Positions 22,116 through 33,813 of a DNA stretch of 64,000 nucleotides are shown one piece after another. The stretch comes from Ampullaceana balthica (lineage: Eukaryota; Mollusca; Gastropoda; Lymnaeidae). Where the stretch lies: the NCBI GenBank assembly GCA_944989445.1, contig CALYLW010001367.1, forward strand, positions 143,441-207,440, in the 5' to 3' direction. Below the pieces are notes generated by a model. That model ran no database searches and had not been told where the DNA came from. It saw only the letters and a program-made list of their open reading frames with translations. Position 1 is the first letter of the stretch; each line of letters begins with the position of its first letter. Position numbers and translations under genes: made by a program.

Positions 22116-22845
22116 GAAGACAATACCATAGGCCCACTTGGCTTCTATGATAATTTTTTAAAATCAAAAATTGTAATTTTTAAAACTTTTCCAGTCAGTT
22201 TAAGAGCTAAGCTGTGTTCTCACCAGGTTTCACTCTTTTATCTTGCACGCAAGTGTTTGTTTTTTTATACTAACTTTAAAAGTTATTTTTTTTCAAAAAA
22301 GCGTTTTCATGTTTGTCGTTCCACACAATTTGATTTATCTGAAAAAACGAATATTATAAATTTGTTTAATATTTTTATTGTTTGTTCTCTATTCATATTG
22401 TAACAATCCTGAGTAAGCATTTGTGATTATCTTGATTATATTTCATTGCAATAAGATTTTTAGAACCTGATTACCTAAATTTGTGAAAATTTTTTCAAAT
22501 ATGCTCCCTGAAAAATTTATATTTTATAATCTAATTGAGATTTGTTAATTCTAATACTCACAAATATCAACAAGATGCATATCGTGTATATCTAGCTAAA
22601 AATAAAATTTGAAACCATTCTGTAAATTGGTTTTTAAAAAATTAATTTTTAATTTTGACCCTTTTTGTCCTCTTTTTGTCCCCGGTGACCATGTGTATAA
22701 AAATTATTTTTTTCAAAATTTTATTTTGTCACTTACAACCTATATGGAACAAATCAACACATACAAATGTAAATATATTTAAATTCTAGTTTTTTTCTTC
22801 ATAAGGTGTCATAGTCCCCGCCCCCCTTTAATACTTACTAATAAA
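22116..22845 (+). other. Intron sequence, nothing recognised
   Basis: AT-rich; no ORF, repeat or RNA supported. Confidence 0.6.
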
Positions 22846-24640
22846 AGGCAAATCCCTCATTGACTGTCTTATCACTTAAGAAGTTGTTGAGTAGACTCCA
22901 GCGATGGTAACAGGCGAAAGAAATATTTAAATTACCACTCACTGGGGTCAGGGAAAAAAATGTAATTTTGTTTCGTAATATGAGCTATATAAACAATTGT
23001 TTAAAATTTTGATAATGTGTAATTGAGTATCATTACCAAACTTGGTATATAAAAACTTGATGGCCCATATTAAAATACTATAGGACATTAAACTTATTTT
23101 TTCCATTCTTTCGTAGCCGGGTCCCCCTACATTTTTTTCGTAAATGTTTAAGACTCTTTCCCCATTCGAGTTCATATGATGTTCACAAATATTGACAAAC
23201 AAATATATCCATAATGATCCTGATTGAAACCAACAGGTGTTTTGAACTTTACATCTTGCAACGATTGGGCCTGGGGCCTTTAATATTGTTATTTTCTTAA
23301 ATAAACTGTATAAACATTAATTTATTTTTTATATGTTGCTCTTAAACTTTGGACAGTTACTGAATACGCTTCTGCATCTGCCAAAAAAAAAGTTTTTCAA
23401 ATGCACTAATTTGGGGAAAGGGGCAAAAATGTATTTTTGTTTTGACATGAGCTATTTAAAAAGTTGTTGAAACTTTGGCTACTGTGTAAAATGAATGGTT
23501 CTTGACTAAAATTGGAACTTAAAAAGTTGAAAAATATTATTAAAATCTTATAGAGCATTACGCTTATAATGTCAACCATGCCTTCGGAGCCTGGGCCTCC
23601 TAATCTCTTTCTTAAACGTTTACGAATTTATTCCATTTCCAAATTTTACACCATCTTGATAAATATTGACAAACAAATATATCCATCATAATCCAGCTTG
23701 TAATCCACGTGTATTTTAAATTTTACATAATGCACCAATTTTTCCCGGGGTCATTTTTTAAAATCCCTTATATTAACTTCAGCGTCTTGACCTTCTATCT
23801 GTCTGTCATGGTCCCGCCCCTGGAAAAACAAAAATAAAGAAGGACCTATTTCCCGTGATCCTATCGAGCTGAAATTTTGCACATAGACTTGTGTCACATA
23901 ATAATGCATTGTGTCAAAATGTCAAATCGATCGAATGTACCGTAATTAAATTAATACATTTTTATTTTATAACTATCATCTCTATGTAGCATTTGTAGCC
24001 GTATGCTATAGTTTACCTCCACGGGTAACTGGAGGTTCACTCCAGCCCTTGATGTCCCAGGGTATTTCGCGCGGTGCGCTTCATATTGAACATACTTTTA
24101 GTTATGTCTCATATGTAAGGGATTTACGGGTTGTTGTTTTTTCCTATTTAATCTGCATGAATATTATGTATACATCTGGTTGATTTTAAAATTCGGAAAG
24201 TTTTTGAGTGCAGGTCCGAAAAGGGCTTCTGGCTACAATGAATGGTACTTTATCATACTTCGTACATAAGAACTTGATGGCTCATATTTAAAATCTATAG
24301 GGTTTTGAAACTCTGATGTCCAAAAGTTAAGTAGGTTTCATTTTTAAAACAATTCTACGTGTAACAGTTATAACGGGCGATAACTTTCACCATGTTAAAC
24401 GTTATTATTTATAGCCCAGTCTTCACGAAATTCTGAACGCGGCTCCCCTGTGCTAACCTAGAACGATTAACTTACTAATTTCGGTGGTATGACGAAAATG
24501 TCGGTAGCCAAATTTAGCTTTTCATAATTCTTTATTAGTTATGGACCCTTGTTCAGGAAATATGGTACGCTGGTTCTAAATGTTAACTGAATCCCACTTC
24601 GCAGCTCCGCAACGCGGGTATTTTGCTAGTAATGTATATT
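22846..24640. repeat. R1-type repeat cluster, inverted and decayed
   Basis: Blocks such as tactattaaaatcttatagag, aaacttggtatataaaaact and gggcctggggc recur. They are the reverse-orientation equivalents of the R1 family at 5985. 23870-23960 is an inverted piece of the 495-bp repeat (tcgagctgaaattttgcaca, gtaccgtaattaaatt). Confidence 0.5.
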
Positions 24641-25223
24641 CTTGAAAGGATAATTTATTTAAAAACACTTTCGACAATATATCAATATCCTTTGGCGTTT
24701 TCATATAAAGTTCTAAACATCATGTTGCGTAGTAAGAAGGGTGTGGCGTCCATTTTTATTGTATGTAGTGAAGCGGCATATTTTTAAATTTTCAGAGTGC
24801 TTAGTGCGTATATGTGTGTGAGTGGGGGGCAGTATTTTGCATATTTCAAGCCCCCCCCCTGGGTGACACTAACATCTCAAGCACTGCACCAGGATATTGT
24901 TGTTGTAACCATCTGAATTTAGCGATAAAACTCTCAATAAGTTGAATATGTGCTTAAAAATAGTTTAAATTAAATTTCTTGGGCATTATACATATTCCAA
25001 TTTATAAATTACTCTTTAATTGTTATTTTGCGTGCTAGTAAATCGTTCATATGCTATGCTAGAAAATTAATTTTTTGTATCGTCACAAAGTCATTGAAAT
25101 AAAGAATTCAATAAATATTTTTTAGCTCTTCATCTGAGAACTGCGACTCTTACTAAAACGTAAGTCATCATGACCAGGTCACCATGATCTTCTTTCATTG
25201 TTTATTTCGTTACTTTATTTCAG
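24641..25223 (+). other. Intron sequence, nothing firm
   Basis: Contains a G/C-run MITE-like scrap (24810-24900). A 34-nt exon-like segment at 25134-25167 is out of phase with its neighbours (see rejected items). Confidence 0.5.
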
Positions 25224-25279
25224 TCTTGTGACCAATGTTCCTTTAAGACCGACGCACGCGAATACATACAAGCTAAATC
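25224..25279 (+). CDS. TRPM: TRPM-like channel, exon 9 of model: first half of zinc-ribbon module 1
   Basis: 56 nt, phase 0 in and 2 out, acceptor tactttatttcag, donor gtaagt. It encodes SCDQCSFKTDAREYIQAK plus a split serine. The CDQC pair is matched 15 residues later by CPDC in exon 10, giving CxxC-x15-CxxC, a zinc-ribbon-like spacing. Exon 11 has exactly the same length and phases and a similar start (CDSCGFK). I know of no such cysteine motif in the pre-S1 linker of described TRPMs. Confidence 0.82.
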
Positions 25280-25454
25280 GTAAGTAAATAATTATACATG
25301 TACTCGTTTTTAATTAAGCTTTGAAATATAATTTTCAAATTATGTTTTGCTTTTAATTCATATGGGTTTTGTTTTTATGTCAAATGGTTTTAAAAAGTCA
25401 AAAGAGTTTATTTTAAGCAAAACATTGCTATAGTCATATGGAATTGAATTTTAA

Positions 25455-25604
25455 GTCATACTAGCTGAAATACCCGGCTTACGCCGGGCCAGTTTTAGGG
25501 ATCCCATTTTGTATCCCACCCATTATGACCCCAATCAATAATGGTATCCTGTTCTTGGTCAAATCCCTTTCCCCCCCCATATGATTCCATATTTCTTTGA
25601 GATT
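25455..25604. repeat. Dispersed repeat R2 (ATCCCATT...AATCCCTTTCCC), left part
   Basis: Begins with a GC palindrome (cccggcttacgccggg) and contains gatcccattttg, atccctttcccc and tgattccatatttc. The same sequence continues on the other side of the LINE at 29660-31030, so the LINE inserted into it. Confidence 0.7.
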
Positions 25605-26420
25605 ACATACCCCATTGTGGTCCAAGGTTGTCATTGCCAGGGCGGGGGTGGAAGATAAGCATACACTCCTCTAGAAATGCCCTAAAAGGCTTGCGTCTCT
25701 TAATGCCTCTGTCAACCAAAATCCAGCTCCTGGCCTTCTCGCGTGGCTCACACAAAAGCCCGGCGGACCATGTTGCTACTAACAGGAGAAGGGATGAAGG
25801 CGGTCAACTGGCGCCTCTAAACCAGTAGCTTCGGGTAGATGAGGCTCGTTAACCATGGTCGGTAGCTCATCTAGGAGAGGGAAACTCTTATTCTAAACCT
25901 CCGCTGCCTTGCGGCTAAACCCTCATGGGAAAGGCTAGGGGAGTAAACCCCGACAGAAAATCAGGAAGTGGAGCTCCTAAGGCGGTCTGCTACTGAAACA
26001 AATTGCATTCCGGCAGCTCCTGCGACGCGAATGGTGCCAAGCCGTATCGACATTAGTCGTTCCATTGGATCCACCATTGGCGTGGAGAGGGGGGATCTGC
26101 TGTTTGGGCAGCAGCTGGTTCTCCATAGTAACACGCCCAGGCTTTATCTTTACTGGAGAGGACACTCCAGCATCGCCGCAAGGTGTGAACACAACACGGG
26201 AAGCAGCAGTTTACCGGTTATAAGCCATAGCTCAATTGGCGTAGAGCTAGGCGCCAGGGGTTGCTTCCGACGGTGGGAGAGATCACCATGTCTCAATGGA
26301 TCGCTACCGCCCGCCTCAAGCTGGGCAGCCCCCAGCCAATAAGGTGCTATCCCGCCATGGCCTACCTGCTCCACTGGGTGCGTGGAGCTCAGAGGAACTT
26401 CTCAACAAGTAGGCCAGTAA

Positions 26421-27002
26421 ATCCTGCACCTAGAAATAAAAAAAACAAAAGATAAGAAGACTCCAGCTCTTCGCCTAGCAAGCTGGAACGTTAGGACTAT
26501 GTGTCCAGGCATTACTGCCGACCTGCAGCTTATTGATGATGCCAGGAAGACAGCCATCATTGACAGGGAGCTTGCCAGACTAAACATCGACATTGCCTGC
26601 CTTCAGGAGACTAGACTCCCAGAAAGTGGTACCATAAAAGAATGCAACTACACTTTCTTCTGGCGGGGTGGACCAATGGACACACCAAGGCAACATGGGG
26701 TTGGTTTTGCCATAAAAAATGGACTCTGCTCCTCCATAGAACCCCCAACAAAGGGCACTAACAGAATACTAACAATACGACTATCTACATCCTCAGGATT
26801 AGCCAACATCATCAGTGCTTATGCTCCAACCTTATCCTCGAGCTCAGAAGCGAAAGACCAGTTCTATGATGATCTCAATCAAACACTAGCCAGCATACCC
26901 ACCAATGAAGCAATCTACATCCTTGGTGACTTCAATGCAAGAGTTGGAAGTGATCACATGGCCTGGCCAACTTGCCTCGGTTATTTTGGAAAGGCAGGCT
27001 AA
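26421..27002 (+). pseudogene. LINE-A copy 1, APE-type endonuclease part of the ORF
   Basis: Exonuclease-endonuclease-phosphatase fold: LRLASWNVRTM (N in the catalytic start), IACLQETRLPESG (catalytic E), GVGFAIKNG, IISAYAPT, and YILGDFNARVGSDH (GDFNAR). The first ATG in frame (26499) lies inside the domain, so initiation must be upstream in an open stretch from 26421 that lacks ATG, or use another mechanism. The frame runs into TAA at 27000; the downstream frame takes over after a one-base slip near 26985. Confidence 0.88.
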
Positions 27003-29614
27003 ATGAAAATGGGCAGAGATTACTAGAGATGTGCTGCTTACATGGACTATGTGTCACAAATACTTTCTTCAACTGCAAAGCAATCCACCAAGTGTCATGG
27101 AGGCATCCCCGCTCTAAACACTGGCACCAACTAGATCTCATCATCACAAGACGCACACAACTGGCCAGTGTCCTCCTCACACGCAGTTACCACAGCGCAG
27201 ACTGCGACACAGATCACTCCTTAGTGGCTAGCAAGGTAAGGTTACTGCCAAAGAAATTGTACCGCAACAAAAACAAGGGAAAACCACGCATAGGCATCTG
27301 CTCCACCAAGAATCCAGAGAGAACAGCAGAATACACCCAGAGACTAAAAGAAGCTCTTGTACAAATGCCACCAGTAGACACTATTGAGTCCAAGTGGTCA
27401 CATCTGCGGGACACCATATATGGCTCAGCTATTGCGGCATTTGGCAAGAGAGAACGCAAAAGTGCAGACTGGTTTGAGGCCCACTGGGAAGAAATGAAGC
27501 ATGTCACCGATGTAAAAAGAAAGGCTCTTTTAGCCTATAAAGACAGGCCTTGCCCAGAAACTCTACATTCCCTTAAGAGTGCCAAGACAAATGCCCAGCA
27601 GACAGCTCGCCACTACGCTAACACGTACTGGATCAATCTAAGTTCCAGCATACAGTCAGCTGCTGATAGAGGCGATACAAAGGCTATGTACGAGAATATA
27701 AAACAAGCAACAGGCCCTCTGACCTCCAAGACAGCACCCTTAATGTCAAAAGCAGGGGAAATTATCACTGATCGGGACAAGCAACTCAAACGGTGGATCG
27801 AGCACTACCTGGAATTGTACGCAACTATAAACCATGTCTCAACTGCTGCCCTGGACGATATCCCAGACCTGCCGGTCATGGAAGAGCTCGATAGCCTACC
27901 CACAATGGTCGAGCTAAGTAGAGCCATAGATTGCCTAGCCTGCGGGAAAGCCCCTGGTAATGATGGAATTCCACCAGAAGTTTTCAAATGTGGAAAAGAA
28001 ATACTTTTACAGCCTTTGCATGACCTCCTCACTCTGTGCTGGGAACAGGGGCAGATACCACAGGAGTTAAAAGATGCCAACATCGTTACACTGTATAAAA
28101 ATAAAGGAGACAAGAGTGACTGCAACAACTATCGTGGAATCTCTCTCCTCAGTATAGTTGGAAAGGCCTTCGCCCGAGTTGCATTGACACGCCTGCAGAC
28201 CCTAGCATCGCGTGTACTCCCAGAATCGCAGTGCGGCTTTCGAGCCGGAAGATCAACCATAGACATGATCTTCTCTCTGCGCCAGCTGCAGGAGAAATGC
28301 AGGGAGCAACATATGCCTCTATACATCGCGTTCGTCGACCTAACTAAAGCTTTTGATCTTGTCAGCAGAAGCGGCCTTTTCCAGATCTTAGTAAAAATAG
28401 GCTGCCCTACACATCTGCTTAACATCATCAAGCAATTCCACGAAAACATGCAGGGCACAGTGTGCTATAACGGTGCCACCTCCGAGGCTTTCCCAGTAAG
28501 TAGTGGAGTAAAGCAAGGCTGCGTGTTGGCACCTACTCTATTCGCAATATTATTTTCCATCTTACTCCAGTATGCCTTCAAGAACAACAGCGAGGGGATA
28601 TACATACACACCAGAGCTGACGGGAGATTATTCAATATTGCCCGACTTAAAGCCAAGACCAAAATAAGGAAGATTTTGCTGCGTGAGCTCTTATTTGCAG
28701 ACGATGCCGCCTTAATATCCCACACAGCAGACGGCCTGCAGAACCTTGTATCCAGCTTCTCCGCTGCCTGCAAAGAGTTTGGCCTGACCATAAGTATAAA
28801 GAAAACCAACATTATGGCACAGGATGCTGCCTCTCTCCCGACTATCACCATTGACGACTGCAACCTGGATGCTGTTGACAGTTTTACTTATCTGGGATCA
28901 AACATCTCGAGCACCCTCTCACTGGAAGATGAGATAAGTAGTAGGATAGGGAAGGCAGCAACTGTTATGGCTAGACTGTACAAAAGAGTCTGGTCCAATG
29001 CCAAACTCACAGCAAGGACTAAGCTGCAGGTATACCAGGCCTGCGTACTGAGCACACTCCTCTATGGATGCGAGTCTTGGACCACCTATACCAGGCATGA
29101 AAGAAGGCTCAATAGCTTCCACCTCAGATGCCTGCGCCGCATCCTAGACATCAAATGGCAAGAGAAAGTCCCCAACACAGAGGTCCTGGCTCAGGCAAGC
29201 ATGAGTAGTATTGCAGCAATATTAAGCCAAAGACGCCTCCGTTGGCTTGGACACGTCAAGAGGATGCAAAGTGGTCGCATACCCAAGGATGTGCTCTACA
29301 GCGAGCTGGCGACAGGGAAAAGGTCGGTTGGTCGGCCATGTCTCAGATACGTGGACATATGCAAGAGAGACATGAAAGTAGCCAACATTGATATACAAAA
29401 CTGGGAAAACCTGGCAGAGGATAGGTCCATGTGGCGGGCTATAGTGAAAGAAGGATCACTAAGAGCAGAGGAGCAAACTAGGGCAGAAGCAGTCGGGAAA
29501 AGAGCGAGGAGAAAGGCCAGGAAACACTGCCCCACTGCTTTCGTGTGTGTGTCATGCAGAAGAGACTGCCACTCAAGGATTGGTCTCATCAGCCACACCA
29601 AGAGCTGCAGATAA
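26972..29614 (+). CDS. LINE-A copy 1, end of endonuclease and reverse transcriptase
   Basis: 880 codons open. Starts within the endonuclease (LCVTNTFFNC, VSWRHPRSKHWHQLDLIITR, CDTDHSLVASKV with the catalytic D-H). RT follows: KAPGNDGIPPEVFK, IVTLYKNKGDKSDCNNYRGI, AFVDLTKAFDLVSR (motif A), SSGVKQGCVLAPTLFAI (motif B), LFADDAALISH (catalytic DD), FTYLGSNISS. Then LSTLLYGCESWTTY and GHVKRMQSGRIPKD. The C-terminus is an arginine-rich stretch and a CxxC-x-HxxxC-like finger (CVSCRRDCHSRIGLISHTKS). Overlaps the upstream frame by 31 nt. Likely bicistron-free single ORF in the active ancestor. Confidence 0.93.
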   Translation: MPRLFWKGRLNENGQRLLEMCCLHGLCVTNTFFNCKAIHQVSWRHPRSKHWHQLDLIITRRTQLASVLLTRSYHSADCDTDHSLVASKVRLLPKKLYRNKNKGKPRIGICSTKNPERTAEYTQRLKEALVQMPPVDTIESKWSHLRDTIYGSAIAAFGKRERKSADWFEAHWEEMKHVTDVKRKALLAYKDRPCPETLHSLKSAKTNAQQTARHYANTYWINLSSSIQSAADRGDTKAMYENIKQATGPLTSKTAPLMSKAGEIITDRDKQLKRWIEHYLELYATINHVSTAALDDIPDLPVMEELDSLPTMVELSRAIDCLACGKAPGNDGIPPEVFKCGKEILLQPLHDLLTLCWEQGQIPQELKDANIVTLYKNKGDKSDCNNYRGISLLSIVGKAFARVALTRLQTLASRVLPESQCGFRAGRSTIDMIFSLRQLQEKCREQHMPLYIAFVDLTKAFDLVSRSGLFQILVKIGCPTHLLNIIKQFHENMQGTVCYNGATSEAFPVSSGVKQGCVLAPTLFAILFSILLQYAFKNNSEGIYIHTRADGRLFNIARLKAKTKIRKILLRELLFADDAALISHTADGLQNLVSSFSAACKEFGLTISIKKTNIMAQDAASLPTITIDDCNLDAVDSFTYLGSNISSTLSLEDEISSRIGKAATVMARLYKRVWSNAKLTARTKLQVYQACVLSTLLYGCESWTTYTRHERRLNSFHLRCLRRILDIKWQEKVPNTEVLAQASMSSIAAILSQRRLRWLGHVKRMQSGRIPKDVLYSELATGKRSVGRPCLRYVDICKRDMKVANIDIQNWENLAEDRSMWRAIVKEGSLRAEEQTRAEAVGKRARRKARKHCPTAFVCVSCRRDCHSRIGLISHTKSCR

Positions 29615-29671
29615 TAAAGATAAATCTATCGTCTTTCGTAGACGGACAGATGCCATACCACATACCCCATT

Positions 29672-31030
29672 ATAATTCCATTGTGTAACGGGATCCCATT
29701 CGTAACGTAAATCCCTTTCCCAATAAAATACATATACTTTAATGGTATCACGTATCTCAGTATTATCCCATTGCATAAAGTGATCCCGTTTTTTCATAGA
29801 ATCACTTACCCTCATTTGATTCCATATTTCATTTGAGATTTCATGCCCAATTATGATCCTGTTGTTATAAAAAAAAGCCTAGCAGTCATTGATGTCATAT
29901 TATCCTTGCGAATCCTATTTACTATAGTCCATTGGAAAAGTGTTTCCAATTGCTAGTATACAATCCAAAACGATCCCTTTCTGATTCGGGATACTATCCA
30001 CGGTTAATACACGCTCTTGGAGCCATTTAATCTACTTAGAGATATGTTTCAGTATGTTAGTAATTATTATAGCCATTATGGCTAGGGAGATATTATAAAA
30101 TACCAAAACTATGAGTTGGCCATGTTGGCTAGGAAGGTATACTAAAAGACCAAACCTATTTGTAAACTGATAATACAAACTACTCTATAAGTTTTATAGT
30201 TGAAATAAAGAGAAACAAAAGTAGTTGAATGATTTTTAAATGTGTATTATATTTAACTTTTGAAAATAACTTTCTTAGGCCATTTAATCTACTAAAAATG
30301 ATTCAGTATGGTAGTAATTAATACAGCCATTAAGTCTACGGAGATATACTAAAATACCAAAACTATGAGTAAACTTATAATACAAACTGCTCTATAAGTT
30401 TGCAAATTGTATTAAGAGAAAGAAATGTAGTTAAATTATTTTTAAAATGTTAATTACATTTAAACTTTTGACAATAAACACACAATCTTATTATGTTTCT
30501 AAAAAACTTCAAAGTGTATATGAGAACTAATAATTTAATATTAACATGAGATATAAATACATGAAATTATTGTTAAATATATTTACACACAACGATTCGA
30601 AAGTTTATTACATACATACACACTACTTGATAATTCTCGATTGACTTAAAAATTCAACTTATATTTTCAATATTACGCAACAAACATACTTTGATGGGAT
30701 CACATAGCTAAATATTATCCCATTGCATAAAGGGATCCCATTTTTGTTAGAATCCCTTTCCCCAATGTGATGCTATTTTTTTTTACGATAACATACCCCA
30801 TAAGGATGGCATTGCGTAAGGGTATCCCATTCATGAAGTAAATCCCTTTCATCTATAAAACACCATACTTTAATAGAATCACATTGCATTATGGGATCTC
30901 GTTTTTGGTAGAATTACTTTCCCTCGATCCCGTTGCAAAATGGAAGCCCATGTTTTGTCGAACTCTTTAACCCTAGATGATCCCTTTCCCCTATTGGATC
31001 CCATACTTCAGTTTGACAAATAATGGGTCC
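29672..31030. repeat. Dispersed repeat R2, right part, with internal tandem duplication
   Basis: Repeated gggatcccatt, aatccctttcccc and cataccccat words. Within it, about 30016-30250 and 30270-30480 are two degenerate copies of a roughly 230-bp unit (ggccatttaatctacttaga, ccaaaactatgagt, acaaactgctctataagttt). No coding content. Confidence 0.65.
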
Positions 31031-31179
31031 TGTTCTCTCCTTTTGCTAAGCTGTAACTCACGTAGTTCTGGCGTCTACACTGTACGGTTCTCTTCTTTTT
31101 CGAAGTAGTACCTCTCGCTTTTCTGGTGTCTCTGACGCTCTTCATGTTTTATTTCTTTCACGCTCAAAGGCAGTAAGGC

Positions 31180-31640
31180 ACCTCATGCAATTTTGAAAAC
31201 CTGTTTTTAAAAAAATGCACCAATCTTTAAATCTCATTGTATAATTACCGTATTTGATATCGGAAGAAATATTTCAAAAATGTGTTTAAAAATGTATATG
31301 TTAAAAGTTAGAGAAAACAATAATGAAACGTACGATCTTGGCTTTTGCGGCTGATCGTGCTGTCCTTGTTCACACTACAGTAAGGCATCTCAGGCAATTT
31401 AGGAAACCTGTTTTTTTTACAAATGTACCAATCTTTAAATTTTATTCTAATGATAACGTGTTTGATATCGCAAGTGATATATAAAAATGTATTTAAAAAA
31501 AATTGTATGTTAAGAATTATAGAAAACAATAAATTAGAACTTACGATTTTGATGCACTGTGCTTTTTCGGCTTATCCATTATTCTTTGTTCACACTGAAG
31601 TGACGTTTGACATTTCTCAGGCAATTTTGGCAACCTGTTT
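31180..31640. repeat. Two tandem copies of a roughly 205-bp unit
   Basis: Both copies carry aaacctgtttttt, accaatctttaaat, gtttgatatcg and tagaaaacaata. Start points are near 31180 and 31386; a third partial unit begins near 31605. Function unknown. Confidence 0.65.
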
Positions 31641-32290
31641 AAGGAAAACAAAACGATTCATAAAAATCGTGCAAGGAATCAAAAAGAGTACCTTCATTAA
31701 TCTTATTAAATCCGTTAAATTTATCTCATTTTGGAAGTTTCCTTGAAATTATACATATATCAATATATGTGTTTAAAGGGTTGTAATTTTATAGTAATTT
31801 AAATATTAAATTTAGTAGAATTAGTAATATATTTATATCATAATATAATATTAATAAATATGATTATGTAAAAACTATGGAAATAACACGGAGTATATAT
31901 TATGACGCATATAGTAATTTGTAAAAAAAAATCTTTATCTTAACTTAAACTTACCTTGAAATTTAAAAGTAAATTTTGAATGTTGCTCTCATTGCGTTGA
32001 TTTATATTTATAGAGATCGATCACTATCGACGATAGTCATAATCATAGTGTTATAAGTTATTCAAAGTTGAAATAAATAGTAAATAACACAATCAAATCC
32101 GGTAAAAGCAAAGAGAGCGGTGCTCCCTTTTTCTGGTACTTTTGCCGCCACCTTTGTTGTCAACACGTGACAAAGATGGCGACAAAAGTAGTGCATAAAA
32201 ATGATTTAAATTGGGGTTCTGTCAGGAGAAAAAAATTAAGAAAAAAGTTGACCTAAAAAAAAACTGAATGAAAACCCAACGACAACGAAA
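31641..32290. other. AT-rich intron, nothing firm
   Basis: No ORF supported. The end (32100-32290) may belong to the flank or end of the Merlin element, but I could not identify a TIR. Confidence 0.5.
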
Positions 32291-32311
32291 ATTAACTTTG
32301 TTACTCACATT

Positions 32312-33280
32312 TTATACCCGCTCATCTTGGAAATGTGGAGGATAAACCTTCTTAATGAAATTAAGAAAAGCTTTTATTGCATCGTTATTGGCGCAAGATC
32401 GCCGCCAAATAAATTCGAAGAAATGGGAATTAAATTGGTCCTCCCCGTCACAATTTCTTGATGCCAATGAACTCTTTATTGACCCCCAGGTGCCCTCTAT
32501 CGTGTTGGTGTGCGCTCCTGTCTCATGGTGTTTGAACGAGAGGCTGTGGTTCACCGTCAGGTGGCGGAACCCTACGTCCTCCAAGCAGTCATATGACTTC
32601 CAACAATCTGAAATGATTGTTGTTCCAGGCTCTATGAACTGTTTAAGGATTGCAAGGAGGACGTCCTTGCCTCTGTTCTCAACAACCCTGAAAAAGGATT
32701 TTTTGGATCCTCTTTGGACCCCACCAAACACCCATTTTCTATCTACGCGCTTTCTATTAAATTTCTGTTTACCAAATTTGGATTCGTCGATCTCAACAAT
32801 CTTACAAACTCCACCTAAACGCTCACTCCCCGCCACACACGCTTTCACGCAGACCTCGCGGTAAAAGCTACACCAGTCAGTCACAGTAACTTTACTAAAC
32901 CCTACTTTTGTTGCAATATTTTTCAGAGGCATCTTTTGAACCCAAAAGTGTGTCAGTGAAATAATGCCTTTCCATGTTTATCGGCTTTCATCAAACCAAT
33001 AACCCTTTCTTAAACTGCCCGATATACGTCTGTGGCCTTTGTCGCGACATCTCCAGACATAACCGTCAGAAACATCTCCCCTTACACTCACTGTCAAATC
33101 TTTCTTGCACATAGGACATTTATACCGATCAGATATTAAGCTTGCACTCATACACCAATCAATCACAGATCTTTGTCCCTGACATTCAAGATGAACGCAA
33201 AATCGGGCGGTAAATTCGGCATCCATCATGAAGAATTTTACCCAAAAATTAATCAAAATAAACTTACCGCGTCTGTGCAC
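32312..33280 (-). pseudogene. Merlin/ISXO2-type transposase with one in-frame stop
   Basis: Two open stretches (33280-32978 and 32932-32312) lie in the same frame, separated by a single TAA at 32975-32977 and open sequence. The N-terminal part has a zinc ribbon (YKCPMCKKDL ... WRCRDKGHRRIS). The C-terminal part is the ISXO2-like DDE domain: KIVEIDESKFGKQK, KWVFGGVQRG, IISDCWKSYDCLED, TVNHSLSF, THTNTIEGTWGSIK. Total about 320 codons, the usual size. The stop (after WFDESR) is likely an inactivating mutation. It sits in the channel gene's exon 9-10 intron, antisense. Confidence 0.87.
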
Positions 33281-33400
33281 CTTGGAGTTGAACAGGCCGG
33301 ATGTGATATTACGTCATTTCATCAACCATGGCAACGTCATTAAAAAAATAGTGCAAAATTTCTATTTTAATTAAAAATTAGACAACTAAAGCTAAAACAT

Positions 33401-33785
33401 ATCCCTATCCCTAAAGCCTAACTCTAAAACCTAACCCTAAACCTATCCCCATACCTAAACCTAACCCTATCTTTTAACCTATCCCTAAACCTATCTCTAC
33501 TCCTATCCCTAAATATATCCCTAAGCCTAACCCTAAACTTATCCCTAAACCAATCCCAAAACCTTACCCTAAACCTATCCTTTAACCTAACCCTAAACCT
33601 ATCCGTAAACCTAACCCTTACCCTATCCCTAAACATATCCCTATCTCTAACTCTAAACCTAACCCTAAACCTATCCATAAACCTAACCCTAACCCTAAAC
33701 CTAATCCTAACCCTAAACCTAATCCTAACCCCAACCCTAAACCTAACCATTACACCTTACACTTAAACCTATAGCTAAACCTAAA
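33401..33785 (+). repeat. Degenerate telomere-like tract (CCTAAA / CCCTAA)
   Basis: About 380 bp of ccctaaacctaaccctatcc-type sequence, mixing CCTAAA, CCCTAA and CCCTAT units with substitutions. The antisense open frame of repeating R/V/F is an artefact. It lies immediately before the Penelope-like inverted repeat. Confidence 0.85.
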
Positions 33786-33813
33786 GTAATGGGTTTTAAA
33801 TAGGTAAATTAAT

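Larger units (their letters stand above)
25617..29659 (+). mobile_element. Full-length LINE-A copy 1 with 12-bp TSD
   Basis: 4,043 bp between identical 12-mers acataccccatt (25605-25616 and 29660-29671). It starts gtggtccaagg, has a roughly 850-bp GC-richer 5' region, then APE-type endonuclease and RT coding regions, and ends acagatgccatacc. Only one coding frameshift is evident, so it is a young copy. The same 5' start is shared with the 40648 copy. Confidence 0.93.

Noticed and set aside
25134..25167. 34-nt exon-like segment (ttttttag ... gtaagt) just before exon 9
   Set aside because: Splice sites look good, but only a phase-1 entry is open and it would break the phase 0 link between exons 8 and 9. 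It could be alternative or cryptic; not included.
33424..33750. Long antisense open frame of R/V/F repeats
   Set aside because: It is translation of the telomere-like repeat, not a gene.
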